A stretch of 64,000 nucleotides of DNA from Synechococcus sp. RS9909 (GCF_014279595.1 NZ_CP047943.1:1550001-1614000); one strand, 5' to 3'. Positions 25,181 through 33,274 are shown, counted from the stretch's first letter. The notes: generated from the sequence alone by a model not told the origin. Numbers and translations are program-made.

Positions 25181-27045
25181 CAGGGATCAGTGGTCTTCTC
25201 TGAGATCTGCTTGAGCCACGCACCTAGCTCAGTGTCACACGCAAACACCCAGCAGGCCTTTGTTCCCCGGCTCATCAACGTTCGGTATGTGTTGCGGATG
25301 ATCGCGTCTGCCTTTAACCGGATCGCCTGGGGGTCACGCTTCAGGCCCACTTTGTATCCCTTCAGCGACTGATCCGTGCGCGCACGCGCCGTAGGAACCG
25401 TCACCACCTGGCCATCCCGGTAAGCCAGATCTGGCCCGATGATCACACCGATCGTTTCCAGCTCCAGGCCCTGGCAGGTGTGGATGCAGCCCACCTCCTC
25501 CACCGTGCCTGGCTTCATGATCCAAACGCTGCCGTCTTTGCTCAGGTTCCAGCGGGCCCTGTAGCCCCAGGGCTCGATCGTGATGTCCCAGGCGTTGGGG
25601 TGGTATTTCGAGGCCCAGTTCCAGCAGTAACCCGCCACCATCCGTGCCTGGTTGGCGTGGTTGGCCTGACGGATCGCCTCGTGCAGCTCCACCGGATCGT
25701 CAAACACCCTGAAGTCGTAGCCGGCGGGGTCCAGCTGCTCGTTGGCCGTGGCCCGAATCCCCAGGGTGGAATCGAGCCAGGCCAGGTAGCCATCGGAGCC
25801 GCAGCAGCGGAACTGCGAGGGCAGCACGTCGCGGTGGAGCTCGGCCTCGTGGAACTGACTCCACTTTTCGATCTCGGCCGTACTCCCAATGTCGTCGAAA
25901 GTGACGCGCTGGTCTTCATCGAGGAAAAACACCGCCAGCTTGCTGGCATGGATGATCTCCTTGACCTGGTTCTCGCCCTGCTTGTCATAGATGGTCTTGG
26001 TCATCAGCCGATGGCTTTCATCCACGATCAAGGCGTCGTAGAAGCCCTCCGGACAGCCAACGAAGCAGGCCGAGCCACAGAAGAGGTTGTCGTATTCTCC
26101 CTTCTGCAGAGAACCGGTGAGCTTGGCACGGTACACAGCCCGTGGCGCCGCGTTCTTGCTTACGTAACGGGCATTCAGGCCCATGCCCAGTAGCCGGGCC
26201 AGCAGGTTCACCGCCAACACCGATTTGCCTGTTCCGGGCCCGCCCCGCACGAGCAGCACACAGTGCCTTCCTTTTTGTAGCCGCCGTGCCAGGGCTAGCG
26301 CCTTTTCGTACACCACCTTCTGGTCGTCGATCAGCACGAACTCGACGTTGCCCTTCAGCATCCGCTCCACCGCGTCGGCCAACTGTTGGCTCGGCTTTGG
26401 CTTTCCGTCGCGGATCCGCTCGATTGTGTGGCCCCGATCGCCAACTACCAGACAGCGCCGCAAGAAGGCCGCCATGGCTGCGTTGTCGTGTCGCAGGAAC
26501 ACCGGTGCCTGATCGATGTATGGGCGATAGCGGGCATCGGTGATGCCACTGCCATCCGTGCAGTTGTGTAGGTAAGCGCAGGGTTGCAGAGCAATCCTGT
26601 GCTCAACCACCGCTGTATTGAATCCCCGTAGGAGCTGCCCGTAGCTCATGGCCTGATACGAAGGATGAATGGTCTCGCGCGGACCCTTTCCGAGGAAAGT
26701 TCGTACCACCCCATCCAGCTCAGTGGGCTCCACTGATTCCCACTGCTTCAGTTCCACGATTACCGCAGCTGGAGCGCCAGAAGCATCACAGCCTGAGAGC
26801 AGCAGATCAATACGCTTCGCTGTGTTGTGGATGCGGTATTCGATCGCCACACCCAGCTCGGATGGGACCTCCTCGAACTGCAATACGTTTCCAACGCACT
26901 GAAGTGAGTTCTTCCAGGATCGAAACTCGTTCGCGGCGACTTTGTGGCCTGTCATCGCGATGTAGCGATCCCGCACCTCCTCCTCGATGCGCTGCTCCCG
27001 CACGTGCTTCAGGAAGCATTCCCGAGTTGCGAGATAAATGATCAC
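25180..27045 (-). CDS. PD-(D/E)XK nuclease-DUF2075 ATPase (helicase-like)
   Basis: This is a 621-residue protein. The N-terminal domain (about 1-150) has a PD-(D/E)XK-type core with Asp80 (KRIDLLLSG) and E98-x-K100 (VIVELKQW). The DUF2075/Schlafen-like P-loop ATPase has LLVRGGPGTGKSVLAV (Walker A 268-275), IVDESHRL (Walker B) and FFLDEDQRVTFDDIG, and a C-terminal QGLELETIGVIIGPDL helicase motif. I prefer GTG 27045, which gives MIIYLATRECF, the usual start of this family; the frame remains open to 27069. It is the second gene of a three-gene minus-strand cassette. Related ATPases occur in several bacterial immunity loci, but I know no named system with these exact partners. Confidence 0.8.
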   Translation of the reverse strand: MIIYLATRECFLKHVREQRIEEEVRDRYIAMTGHKVAANEFRSWKNSLQCVGNVLQFEEVPSELGVAIEYRIHNTAKRIDLLLSGCDASGAPAAVIVELKQWESVEPTELDGVVRTFLGKGPRETIHPSYQAMSYGQLLRGFNTAVVEHRIALQPCAYLHNCTDGSGITDARYRPYIDQAPVFLRHDNAAMAAFLRRCLVVGDRGHTIERIRDGKPKPSQQLADAVERMLKGNVEFVLIDDQKVVYEKALALARRLQKGRHCVLLVRGGPGTGKSVLAVNLLARLLGMGLNARYVSKNAAPRAVYRAKLTGSLQKGEYDNLFCGSACFVGCPEGFYDALIVDESHRLMTKTIYDKQGENQVKEIIHASKLAVFFLDEDQRVTFDDIGSTAEIEKWSQFHEAELHRDVLPSQFRCCGSDGYLAWLDSTLGIRATANEQLDPAGYDFRVFDDPVELHEAIRQANHANQARMVAGYCWNWASKYHPNAWDITIEPWGYRARWNLSKDGSVWIMKPGTVEEVGCIHTCQGLELETIGVIIGPDLAYRDGQVVTVPTARARTDQSLKGYKVGLKRDPQAIRLKADAIIRNTYRTLMSRGTKACWVFACDTELGAWLKQISEKTTDP

Positions 27046-27175
27046 GAAAGTAACGGGCTGGATGGACACACCTAAAGGGATTCTGGCTGCATCTGATTGT
27101 CGGGACTGCAGTTCGCAGCTGGGTACAGATGAGCTTCAGGATTGAGGACTGGATTAATGGAACGCTGATCTGACA

Positions 27176-28177
27176 TCAATACCTCTGCCTCTGCGAAATC
27201 ACCCCCCTCACACCACCCCGCGGGTCAGGCATGTCGCCCTTGCGCCTCGGGATCAGATGCCAGTGGGCATGCATCACCGTCTGCCCCGCCGACTCACCAC
27301 TGTTCAGGCCGATGTTGAAACCGCTGATGGAGGCATCCGCCAGCTCAAGATCCTGCCGCCGCTGCTTGAGGAGTGCAGTGACGGCATTCCACTCGGGCTG
27401 ATGCAGCTCCATCCCATCCGCCACATGCCGGCAGGGGATCACCAGGCTGTGGCCTTCGGTGACGGGGTAGGCATCGGCGATGCAGACCGCCAGTTCGTTC
27501 CTGAGAAGCACCCGGTCTGAAGTCTGCAGTTCACAGAAGAGGCATCCCTCCTGCCTGTGGCCGTAGCTCTGCAGAACCCCGCGGAAGTCGGTGCTGTCGC
27601 TGTCCCGCTTGCCGGCGTTGCAACGGAAGCAGAGCGCCTGGAAGTTGGAGATGTCATCGGAACCACCGTGGTTCTTCGGGATGATGTGATCCACCTCCAG
27701 CGCCGCCTGGTGCTCATGGGCACCGCAGCATTCACAGCGGCCCTTCGCGCGGGTGAACACCCGATAGCGGATCGATCCGCTGATGGCCGTGCGATGGCGT
27801 GAGCGATGGGCGAAAACCTCGTCGCCGCGCTTCAGACGAAAGGCATCGAGCTTCTCCCGACAGAGCTGCAGCAGTGCATCCCGCTCGATCTCGCTGAGGT
27901 CGTCCACGCCGATCAGGCTGTAGACGCCTCCGGCATGGGACGTGATGCCGTTGGAGGTCATCACCCGCCCCACCATCCGTTTCACACGTTCGGTGTAGTA
28001 CTCGATCTGGGAGCTGTCCTCGCCGAGGATCCGCCGGGCGATGTCTTCTGCGGGTGCAGGGCTGCTTCTTCCGAGCAGCTCCATCAGCATCAGTGGCTGA
28101 TAGATGTACGACATGCGCATCCGCCGATTGATGTACTCGGCGAGTCGGTCGTAGGCACTTGATCGAGCAGGCTCCAT
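27176..28177 (-). CDS. HNH endonuclease-HIT hydrolase fusion
   Basis: This is a 333-residue protein with three parts. Residues 1-130 are a helical and winged-helix-like head (MRMSYIYQPLMLMELL, AEDIARRILGEDSSQIEYYT). Residues 145-190 are an HNH nuclease with four zinc cysteines (CECC at 148-151, CFRC at 183-186) and VDHIIPKNHGG. Residues 212-333 are a HIT domain with CLFC at its start and the triad H303-A-H305-W-H307. HIT enzymes cleave nucleotide phosphoanhydrides or phosphoramidates. All catalytic residues of both domains are present. It is the first gene of the cassette; upstream (28178-28260) is relatively AT-rich with a TAAGAT -10-like hexamer. The downstream gap to the ATPase gene is about 130 nt. 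Confidence 0.85.
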   Translation of the reverse strand: MEPARSSAYDRLAEYINRRMRMSYIYQPLMLMELLGRSSPAPAEDIARRILGEDSSQIEYYTERVKRMVGRVMTSNGITSHAGGVYSLIGVDDLSEIERDALLQLCREKLDAFRLKRGDEVFAHRSRHRTAISGSIRYRVFTRAKGRCECCGAHEHQAALEVDHIIPKNHGGSDDISNFQALCFRCNAGKRDSDSTDFRGVLQSYGHRQEGCLFCELQTSDRVLLRNELAVCIADAYPVTEGHSLVIPCRHVADGMELHQPEWNAVTALLKQRRQDLELADASISGFNIGLNSGESAGQTVMHAHWHLIPRRKGDMPDPRGGVRGVISQRQRY

Positions 28178-28421
28178 CGTCAGCAGCAGCCGTTCTGAAC
28201 CTGAAAGGAATCACCCATTGCGCCATCTTAATCAGTGATTGATTCCGCTAATGGGCCGATCGACCAAATTGGCAAATCCTGCCGTTCAGATGCACTCCAC
28301 AAAGTTGCAGCATTGATGGCCAATCTTTTGTTCTCACCATTGCCGCCCTTGGCGCCATATGAGTTATCATGAATGACCTTGATTCGACAAAACCTGCATC
28401 AACTCCGAAATCAGACCTATT

Positions 28422-28733
28422 GTGGTCGCATCGGCGGAGCGAGGCATAGCAGAAGCAGTCACAAGCCAGGTTGCGGTGCGGGACCTCAAGACCCACCTCT
28501 CCGAATGGCTCGGCCGGGTGCAGGCCGGTGAGGTGGTGGAAGTGACTTCACACCGCAAACCGATCGCCCGGATCATGACCGTGAAGCAAGCGGACTCAGA
28601 GATCAGCAGCCCGATGCAAAAGGCGATTGATGCTGGTGTGATCAGCTGGAGCGGTCAGAAGCCCAATCAGAGCAGCTGCGGCAGAACAGCACCACAGTTG
28701 ATGCCATCGGGGTCTGCCCTCCAGCGTGTTTGA
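28422..28733 (+). CDS. Phd/YefM-family antitoxin, C-terminally altered, orphan
   Basis: This 103-residue frame begins at GTG 28422 (the next start is uncertain). The core VAVRDLKTHLSEWLGRVQAGEVVEVTSHRKPIARI is a textbook Phd fold. KAIDAGVISWSGQKP is the usual linker to the toxin-binding tail, but the tail that follows (NQSSCGRTAPQLMPSGS) does not resemble the normal ending (a short hydrophobic ED-rich peptide). A frameshift near 28660 is probable. No PIN toxin follows, since the TacAT operator begins 10 nt after the stop. It is likely a decaying antitoxin. Confidence 0.68.
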   Translation: MVASAERGIAEAVTSQVAVRDLKTHLSEWLGRVQAGEVVEVTSHRKPIARIMTVKQADSEISSPMQKAIDAGVISWSGQKPNQSSCGRTAPQLMPSGSALQRV

Positions 28734-28743
28734 CGACAATTAG

Positions 28744-28816
28744 GTAGGTGGCCGCCTACGTCGTTGACGCCGGGCAGCTTGAACGCTGCATAGACGACGT
28801 CTACCTGCTTAGGTAG
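28744..28816 (+). promoter_or_regulatory. Operator palindromes of the tacAT module
   Basis: There are two 16-bp palindromes built from the same arm. GTAGG/CCTAC is at 28744-28759 (one mismatched pair) and CTACCT-GCTT-AGGTAG is at 28801-28816. A further 7-bp inverted repeat (28758-28764 with 28794-28800) links them. They lie 27 nt or more upstream of the TacA start codon. This is where TacA-type antitoxins bind and autoregulate, so they are likely its operator sites. Confidence 0.65.
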
Positions 28817-28842
28817 GATCAGTTGTGATCGATTAGCTGGAT

Positions 28843-29115
28843 ATGGCTGCGACTCCTCGCCTCAGCTGGAACCTGCGGGTGTCACCCGGGGATCAAGACC
28901 TGATCGATCGAGCTGTGCGGGCTTCGGGGCTCACCCGAACCGACTTTGTGCTGCAGGCGGCGCGGGCTGCAGCACAGAACCTTCTCGTGGAGCAGACCTG
29001 GTCTGTCTTGGAGCCCCAGGCCTTTGAGACCTTCCGCCGCCAGCTCGATGCCCCTGCTGGTCCGAATGAGCGGCTGCAGCGCACGATGGCCGCATCCAGG
29101 CCCTGGAAGGCCTGA
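28843..29115 (+). CDS. TacA-like DUF1778 antitoxin
   Basis: This is a 90-residue ribbon-helix-helix protein of the DUF1778 family. It has RLSWNLRVSPGDQDLIDRAVRASGLTRTDFVLQAA (RHH) and a C-terminal neutralising tail with the conserved FETFRRQLDAPAGPNERL segment. It shares its last base with the start of the acetyltransferase gene. It is expected to bind the upstream palindromes and to mask the toxin. Both parts look intact. Confidence 0.9.
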   Translation: MAATPRLSWNLRVSPGDQDLIDRAVRASGLTRTDFVLQAARAAAQNLLVEQTWSVLEPQAFETFRRQLDAPAGPNERLQRTMAASRPWKA

Positions 29116-29624
29116 TGGGGCTGCAAGCGCCGCAGCCTCTTGACGATCACCACGTCATGAAGGGGTTCGACTGCGGTGACCACACACTCAACCAGTGGCT
29201 GCAGCAGCGCGCCCTGGCCAATCAGCGCAGCGGCGCGACCCGCACAGTTGTGGTGTGTGACGCCGACCACGCGGTGAAGGCCTACGTCGCTCTGGCCTCA
29301 GGTGCTGTGGCGGTTGCCGCAAGCCCTGGCAGCTTTCGCCGCAACATGCCCGACCCGATCCCAGTGGTCGTTCTCGCTCGCCTGGCGGTCTGCCGCAGTG
29401 TGCAGGGGCAGGGCATCGCACGGGCCTTGCTGGCCGATGCCTTCGAGCGCGTACTCCTGACCAGTCAACAGATCGGCGTGCGGGGCATCGTGGTGCACGC
29501 TGCGGCAGCAGCAGCGCGAACCTTCTATCTCCACATGGGCTTCGACTCATCCCCCAGCGATCCGAGCCTGTTGCTCCTTCGGCTGAGCGATGTAGCCGCA
29601 GCCTTGGAAGCCTCAGCAAAATGA
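29115..29624 (+). CDS. TacT-like GNAT acetyltransferase toxin
   Basis: This is a 169-residue GNAT enzyme of the TacT/AtaT class, which blocks translation by acetylating the amino group of aminoacyl-tRNAs. It has the family start (FDCGDHTLNQWLQQRALANQ), the acetyl-CoA loop LARLAVCRSVQGQGIARALL and the late Tyr in RTFYLHMGFDSSPSDP. Gene order and overlap with TacA are canonical. It appears to be the best-preserved toxin in the island together with DUF5615. Confidence 0.9.
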   Translation: MGLQAPQPLDDHHVMKGFDCGDHTLNQWLQQRALANQRSGATRTVVVCDADHAVKAYVALASGAVAVAASPGSFRRNMPDPIPVVVLARLAVCRSVQGQGIARALLADAFERVLLTSQQIGVRGIVVHAAAAAARTFYLHMGFDSSPSDPSLLLLRLSDVAAALEASAK

Positions 29625-29665
29625 ACCACCCAGTCATTCGCTCTAGGGTGACTAACGTGCGGCCT

Positions 29666-29791
29666 TCATACCGCGATTTCCTCGTAGAACATCGGCAGCG
29701 CATCGCGGAGCGGTTGAACATGGTTCTCGCGGCCCAGCAAGGCGCAGATCGCTTCGCGATCGAGCGGGGTCTCCAAGCTGCAGGTGAAGCT
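29666..29791 (-). pseudogene. Possible degraded small gene
   Basis: The minus frame reads SFTCSLETPLDREAICALLG then RENHVQPLRDALPMFYEEIAV and a stop, which has protein-like composition. It has no start codon in its own frame. An ATG one frame over (about 29808, MTTTPRAS) would join it after a single-base shift. The family is not recognised. The plus-strand frame over the same DNA (29621-29839) looks random. The rest of 29625-29890 shows nothing. Confidence 0.25.
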
Positions 29792-29890
29792 CTAGGGGTT
29801 GTGGTCATGGCTGCACCTCCTAACTTCAGGATGCCTTGACCAGGTCAGCGAGCACCATCCTGGCTTGCCGAGACTGCGCGGTCAGCCCGC

Positions 29891-30325
29891 TCACCACTCC
29901 GTCAACGTCAGCGGCTGGAACTTGTCGACGCTCAGGGTCCAGCCGCGCCCGGCCATGGCCCGAAGGCCGGCCTGGAAGGCCGAAGCATCCCCCGTGTTCA
30001 GCCAGGCGGCTTTCAGGGCCGGGAGATCCTCCGGTAACCGCTCCATCGGCAGCTCCACCAGCAACAGGCTGTCCACGCCGCAGGCGCGGCGGAGCGGTCC
30101 GTCATCACTGCGCTGCCACACCCGCAGCAACAGCTCCAGCGCCAGGGCATGGGCCACGTCCACGGGCTTCTCTGAAGCAGCAGCCTCGGCCGTGAGCGAA
30201 CGACCGGCCAGAGGCAACGCCCGTCGCCCCTCCTGATCGATCAGGGCCAGAGCGACGAGATAGGGAGCCTCAGCCATCGGAAACGCGCCAGTGGGCGCAT
30301 CCTCACCGATCACCCACGCCATCAC
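29891..30325 (-). CDS. Hypothetical protein sharing the SOS box with umuD
   Basis: This 144-residue soluble protein has a beta-rich N-terminus (PYLVALALIDQEGRRALPLAGRSL) and a helical C-terminus. No family was recognised. ATG 30325 begins MMAWVIGEDAP; ATG 30277 (MAEAPYL) is an alternative. The upstream start lies only 4 nt from the LexA-type box. This protein may therefore be damage-inducible or may share the umuDC promoter region. Confidence 0.6.
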   Translation of the reverse strand: MMAWVIGEDAPTGAFPMAEAPYLVALALIDQEGRRALPLAGRSLTAEAAASEKPVDVAHALALELLLRVWQRSDDGPLRRACGVDSLLLVELPMERLPEDLPALKAAWLNTGDASAFQAGLRAMAGRGWTLSVDKFQPLTLTEW

Positions 30326-30328
30326 TTC

Positions 30329-30342
30329 AGAACATCTGTACT
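30329..30342. promoter_or_regulatory. Cyanobacterial LexA/SOS box
   Basis: On the minus strand the 14-mer reads AGTAC-AGA-TGTTCT. This is a full match to the cyanobacterial LexA consensus RGTAC-N3-DGTWCB. It lies in the short gap between the divergent hypothetical gene and umuD, so one site could control both. Confidence 0.75.
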
Positions 30343-30367
30343 ATTGCAGTGCGTCGGATGGTCTCCC

Positions 30368-30811
30368 GTGGCGGTCGATCGCTGCTCTCTTCAGGCCGCG
30401 CTGCCCCTGCGGGCCCAGCGCCAGCCCCTGCTGCTGCCTCTGGCGGGCGAACGTGTCGCGGCGGGGTTCCCCTCACCCGCCGACGACTACGTGGAGGTGG
30501 GGATCGACCTCAATGAGCAGCTGATCCGCCATCCCCTCAGCACCTTCTTCCTGCGGGTGAGCGGTGAGTCGATGCTCGGCGCCGGCATCCACGACGGCGA
30601 CCTGCTGGTGGTGGACCGCAGCCTCGAACCCAGACCCGGCCGGGTGGTGGTGGCCGTGCTCGATGGCGCCTTCACCCTTAAACGCCTGGCCCGCCATCGC
30701 GGCCAGCTGCGTCTGGAAGCGGCCCATCCCGACTATCCGCCACTGGAGCTGCACCGCTGCGGTGATGTGCAGATCTGGGGCGTGGCGATCCATGTGATTC
30801 ACCCGCTCTGA
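30368..30811 (+). CDS. umuD: SOS mutagenesis protein UmuD (S24 peptidase)
   Basis: This 147-residue protein self-cleaves on the RecA filament to UmuD', a subunit of polymerase V. The cleavage Ala-Gly bond lies in RVAAGFPSPADDYVE. The nucleophile Ser is in SGESMLGAGIHDGDLLVVD, and the general-base Lys is in AFTLKRL. I chose GTG 30368 (MAVDRC); TTG 30344 would overlap the LexA box and is less likely. It is followed after 19 nt by umuC. Confidence 0.92.
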   Translation: MAVDRCSLQAALPLRAQRQPLLLPLAGERVAAGFPSPADDYVEVGIDLNEQLIRHPLSTFFLRVSGESMLGAGIHDGDLLVVDRSLEPRPGRVVVAVLDGAFTLKRLARHRGQLRLEAAHPDYPPLELHRCGDVQIWGVAIHVIHPL

Positions 30812-30830
30812 ATCCTCAGAACGCAGCGCC

Positions 30831-32105
30831 ATGCCTGCCGCCACGGCCCTGATTGATGCCAACAATTTCTATGCCTCCTGCGAGCAGAGCCTCGATCCCT
30901 CCCTGATCGGCCGACCGGTGGTGGTGCTCTCCAACAACGACGGCTGCATCGTTGCCCGCAGCGCCGAAGCCCGGGCCATGGGCATCGCCATGGGCACGCC
31001 ATTCTTCAAGGCGAAACGGGACCTGGAACGCCATGGCGTGGTGGTGCGCAGCTCCAACTACGCCCTCTACGCCGACATGAGCCAGCGGCTGATGAGCCTG
31101 TTGGAGCGGGAGGTGGAGGAGCTCGAGATCTATTCGATCGACGAGGCCTTCGCCTGCGTACGCCGGCCGGCCGGCGGCGACCTGCTGCCCTGGGGCCGGC
31201 GCTTGCGCGCCCTCACCCGGCGCGACCTGGGGCTGCCGATCGCCATCGGTCTGGGCGCCAGCAAGGGGCAGGCCAAACTCGCCAACCGCCTGGCCAAGGT
31301 GGTGCCGGCCCATGCCGGCCTGTTCGACCTGACGCGGTGCAGCGACCCCGACCACTGGCTGGAAACGATCGCGATCGAGGATGTGTGGGGAATCGGCCGC
31401 CAATTGGCCCACTGGTGTCGGGCGCGGGGGGTGACCCACGCCCGGGCACTGCGCGACATGCCCAGCGGCGTCCTGCGGGCCAAAGCGGGGGTGGTGGGCA
31501 TGCGGCTGCAGCGAGAGCTGCAGGGTCACAGCTGCCTGCCGCTGGAGCTGACGCCCGCACCGAAGCGGGAAACCTGTGTGAGCCGCAGCTTCAGCCGACC
31601 CATCACCAGCCTGGAGGAGCTGCGCGAAGCGGTGGCCACCTACGTGGTGCGCGCCGCCGAAAAATTACGCCAGCAGCATCAGCGCGCCGCCGCCCTCAGC
31701 GTCTACACCCGCACCAGTCCGTTCGTCCCCGATTTCTACAGCAACACCGCCAGCACCCGTCTGGACCTGCCCAGCAACGACACCCAGGCCCTGCTCAACG
31801 CCGCTTTACCGCTGGTGGAGCGGATCTTTCAGCCGCACCGCCAGCTCGCCAAAGCCGGCGTGTTGATGCAGCACCTGCAAAGCACCGACCAGCTGCAACA
31901 TCATCTGCTGGTGCCCTGCAGCGCCGCCGAGCAACAGCGGCGCGAGACGCTGATGGCCACGATCGATCGGCTCAACCGACGCTACGGGCGCGGCACCGTG
32001 CAGTGGGCCGCCTGTGGCCTGGATCCGAGCTGGGCGATGCGGCGGGAACGGCTGGGCCGGGCCGCCACGACCCGGCTGCGTGATGTGCCGATCGTGCAGG
32101 CCTGA
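30831..32105 (+). CDS. umuC: Y-family DNA polymerase V catalytic subunit UmuC
   Basis: This is a 424-residue translesion polymerase. It has the N-terminal metal motif ALIDANNFYASCE, the steric-gate region, SIDEAF (catalytic Asp and Glu), an HhH-like segment in the thumb (DVWGIGRQLAHW) and the little-finger domain. Length matches UmuC. The operon is probably induced by DNA damage through the LexA box at 30329. Confidence 0.95.
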   Translation: MPAATALIDANNFYASCEQSLDPSLIGRPVVVLSNNDGCIVARSAEARAMGIAMGTPFFKAKRDLERHGVVVRSSNYALYADMSQRLMSLLEREVEELEIYSIDEAFACVRRPAGGDLLPWGRRLRALTRRDLGLPIAIGLGASKGQAKLANRLAKVVPAHAGLFDLTRCSDPDHWLETIAIEDVWGIGRQLAHWCRARGVTHARALRDMPSGVLRAKAGVVGMRLQRELQGHSCLPLELTPAPKRETCVSRSFSRPITSLEELREAVATYVVRAAEKLRQQHQRAAALSVYTRTSPFVPDFYSNTASTRLDLPSNDTQALLNAALPLVERIFQPHRQLAKAGVLMQHLQSTDQLQHHLLVPCSAAEQQRRETLMATIDRLNRRYGRGTVQWAACGLDPSWAMRRERLGRAATTRLRDVPIVQA

Positions 32106-32142
32106 GCCACGATGTAAGGCAGCGCACAATCCAGAGATCAGC

Positions 32143-33267
32143 ATGAACGGACTGCTCAGAACGCTGGCCACAGCCCTGGCGGGGGTGGGACTGCTCGGAA
32201 GCGCGGTGGGGGCGCCGACCCAGGCCTGCACCAGCTTCACCTTGAAGGGCAATGACGGTGGCCATGTGTATGGCCGCACGATGGAATTCGGCCAACCGCT
32301 GAACAGCGAGGCGATTCTGATTCAGAGGGGCACGCCGTTGCGCGGCAATGGGCCCAACGGCGGCATCGGCAATGGCCTGGCCTGGACCAGTCGCTACGCG
32401 GTGGTGGGCATGAATGCCCTGGGAGTCGATGATGTGGTGCCCGATGGCATGAATGAGAAAGGCCTGGCGGGCGGCCTGCTCTATTTCGCTGGCTATGCGG
32501 ATTTTCAGACAGTGCCGGCAGGGCAGACGAAGCGATCGATCAACAGCGCCCAACTGCTCACCTATGTGCTGACCAACTTCGCCACCATCGAGGAGGTGAA
32601 GCAAGGACTTCCGAAGATCCTGGTGAATGGAGCCGCCGTGAAGGCCTTCGGCGGACCGATGCCTGTCCACATGACGCTGCATGACAGCAGCGGCAAGAGC
32701 CTGTCCGTGGAATACATCCAAGGGGAGCTGACCATGATGGACAACCCCACGGGGACCTACACCAACGATCCACCCTTTCCTTATCACCTGGCGACGGCAG
32801 GGAATTACGCCAATTTGAGCGCCATGCCACCGGCGGAGATGACGATCAATGGCCTGAAGCTGCCACCCACCAGCACCGGTGGTGGCCTGCACGGCCTGCC
32901 CGGAGATTTCCTCTCCACCTCCCGCTTCATTCGCGCCCTGCTGCTCAGCCGCTTTGCACCAACCAATCTCAGCACCCGGCAACAGGTGGGCACCGCCTTC
33001 AGGCTATTGGGCCAATTTGACCTGCCACCGGGGAGCATTCTGCTGCCACCGGGTGGGTCTTTCGGCGGTGCCGGATCCACAACCACTTATGAGATCACGG
33101 AATGGACCGTGGCAGCGGATCAGAAAAACCTGGTGTATTACATCCAGACTTACGACAATCCCGGCTTACGCAGTCTGAATTTCGACCAGCTGCCCCTCGA
33201 TGGTGGAACGATCAAAGTGATGCCGTTGAATCAACCTCTGGAGGTGACCGTGCTGACTCCCTCCTGA
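32143..33267 (+). CDS. Exported choloylglycine-hydrolase-like Ntn amidase
   Basis: This 374-residue precursor has a signal peptide (1-28) that ends exactly before Cys29 in ACTSFTLK. This would leave the catalytic N-terminal cysteine of linear amide C-N hydrolases. The second marker is VYGRTMEFG (active-site Arg), and NEKGLAGGLLYF follows. Family members cleave bile-salt conjugates, penicillin V or acyl-homoserine lactones. The substrate here is unknown, and lactone degradation is one option. The start ATG is 38 nt after umuC on the same strand. Confidence 0.85.
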   Translation: MNGLLRTLATALAGVGLLGSAVGAPTQACTSFTLKGNDGGHVYGRTMEFGQPLNSEAILIQRGTPLRGNGPNGGIGNGLAWTSRYAVVGMNALGVDDVVPDGMNEKGLAGGLLYFAGYADFQTVPAGQTKRSINSAQLLTYVLTNFATIEEVKQGLPKILVNGAAVKAFGGPMPVHMTLHDSSGKSLSVEYIQGELTMMDNPTGTYTNDPPFPYHLATAGNYANLSAMPPAEMTINGLKLPPTSTGGGLHGLPGDFLSTSRFIRALLLSRFAPTNLSTRQQVGTAFRLLGQFDLPPGSILLPPGGSFGGAGSTTTYEITEWTVAADQKNLVYYIQTYDNPGLRSLNFDQLPLDGGTIKVMPLNQPLEVTVLTPS

Positions 33268-33274
33268 GCCGGGC

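Noticed and set aside
29621-29839. Plus-strand frame of 72 codons after tacT
   Set aside because: No ribosome site or family resemblance; the antisense frame over the same DNA is more protein-like.
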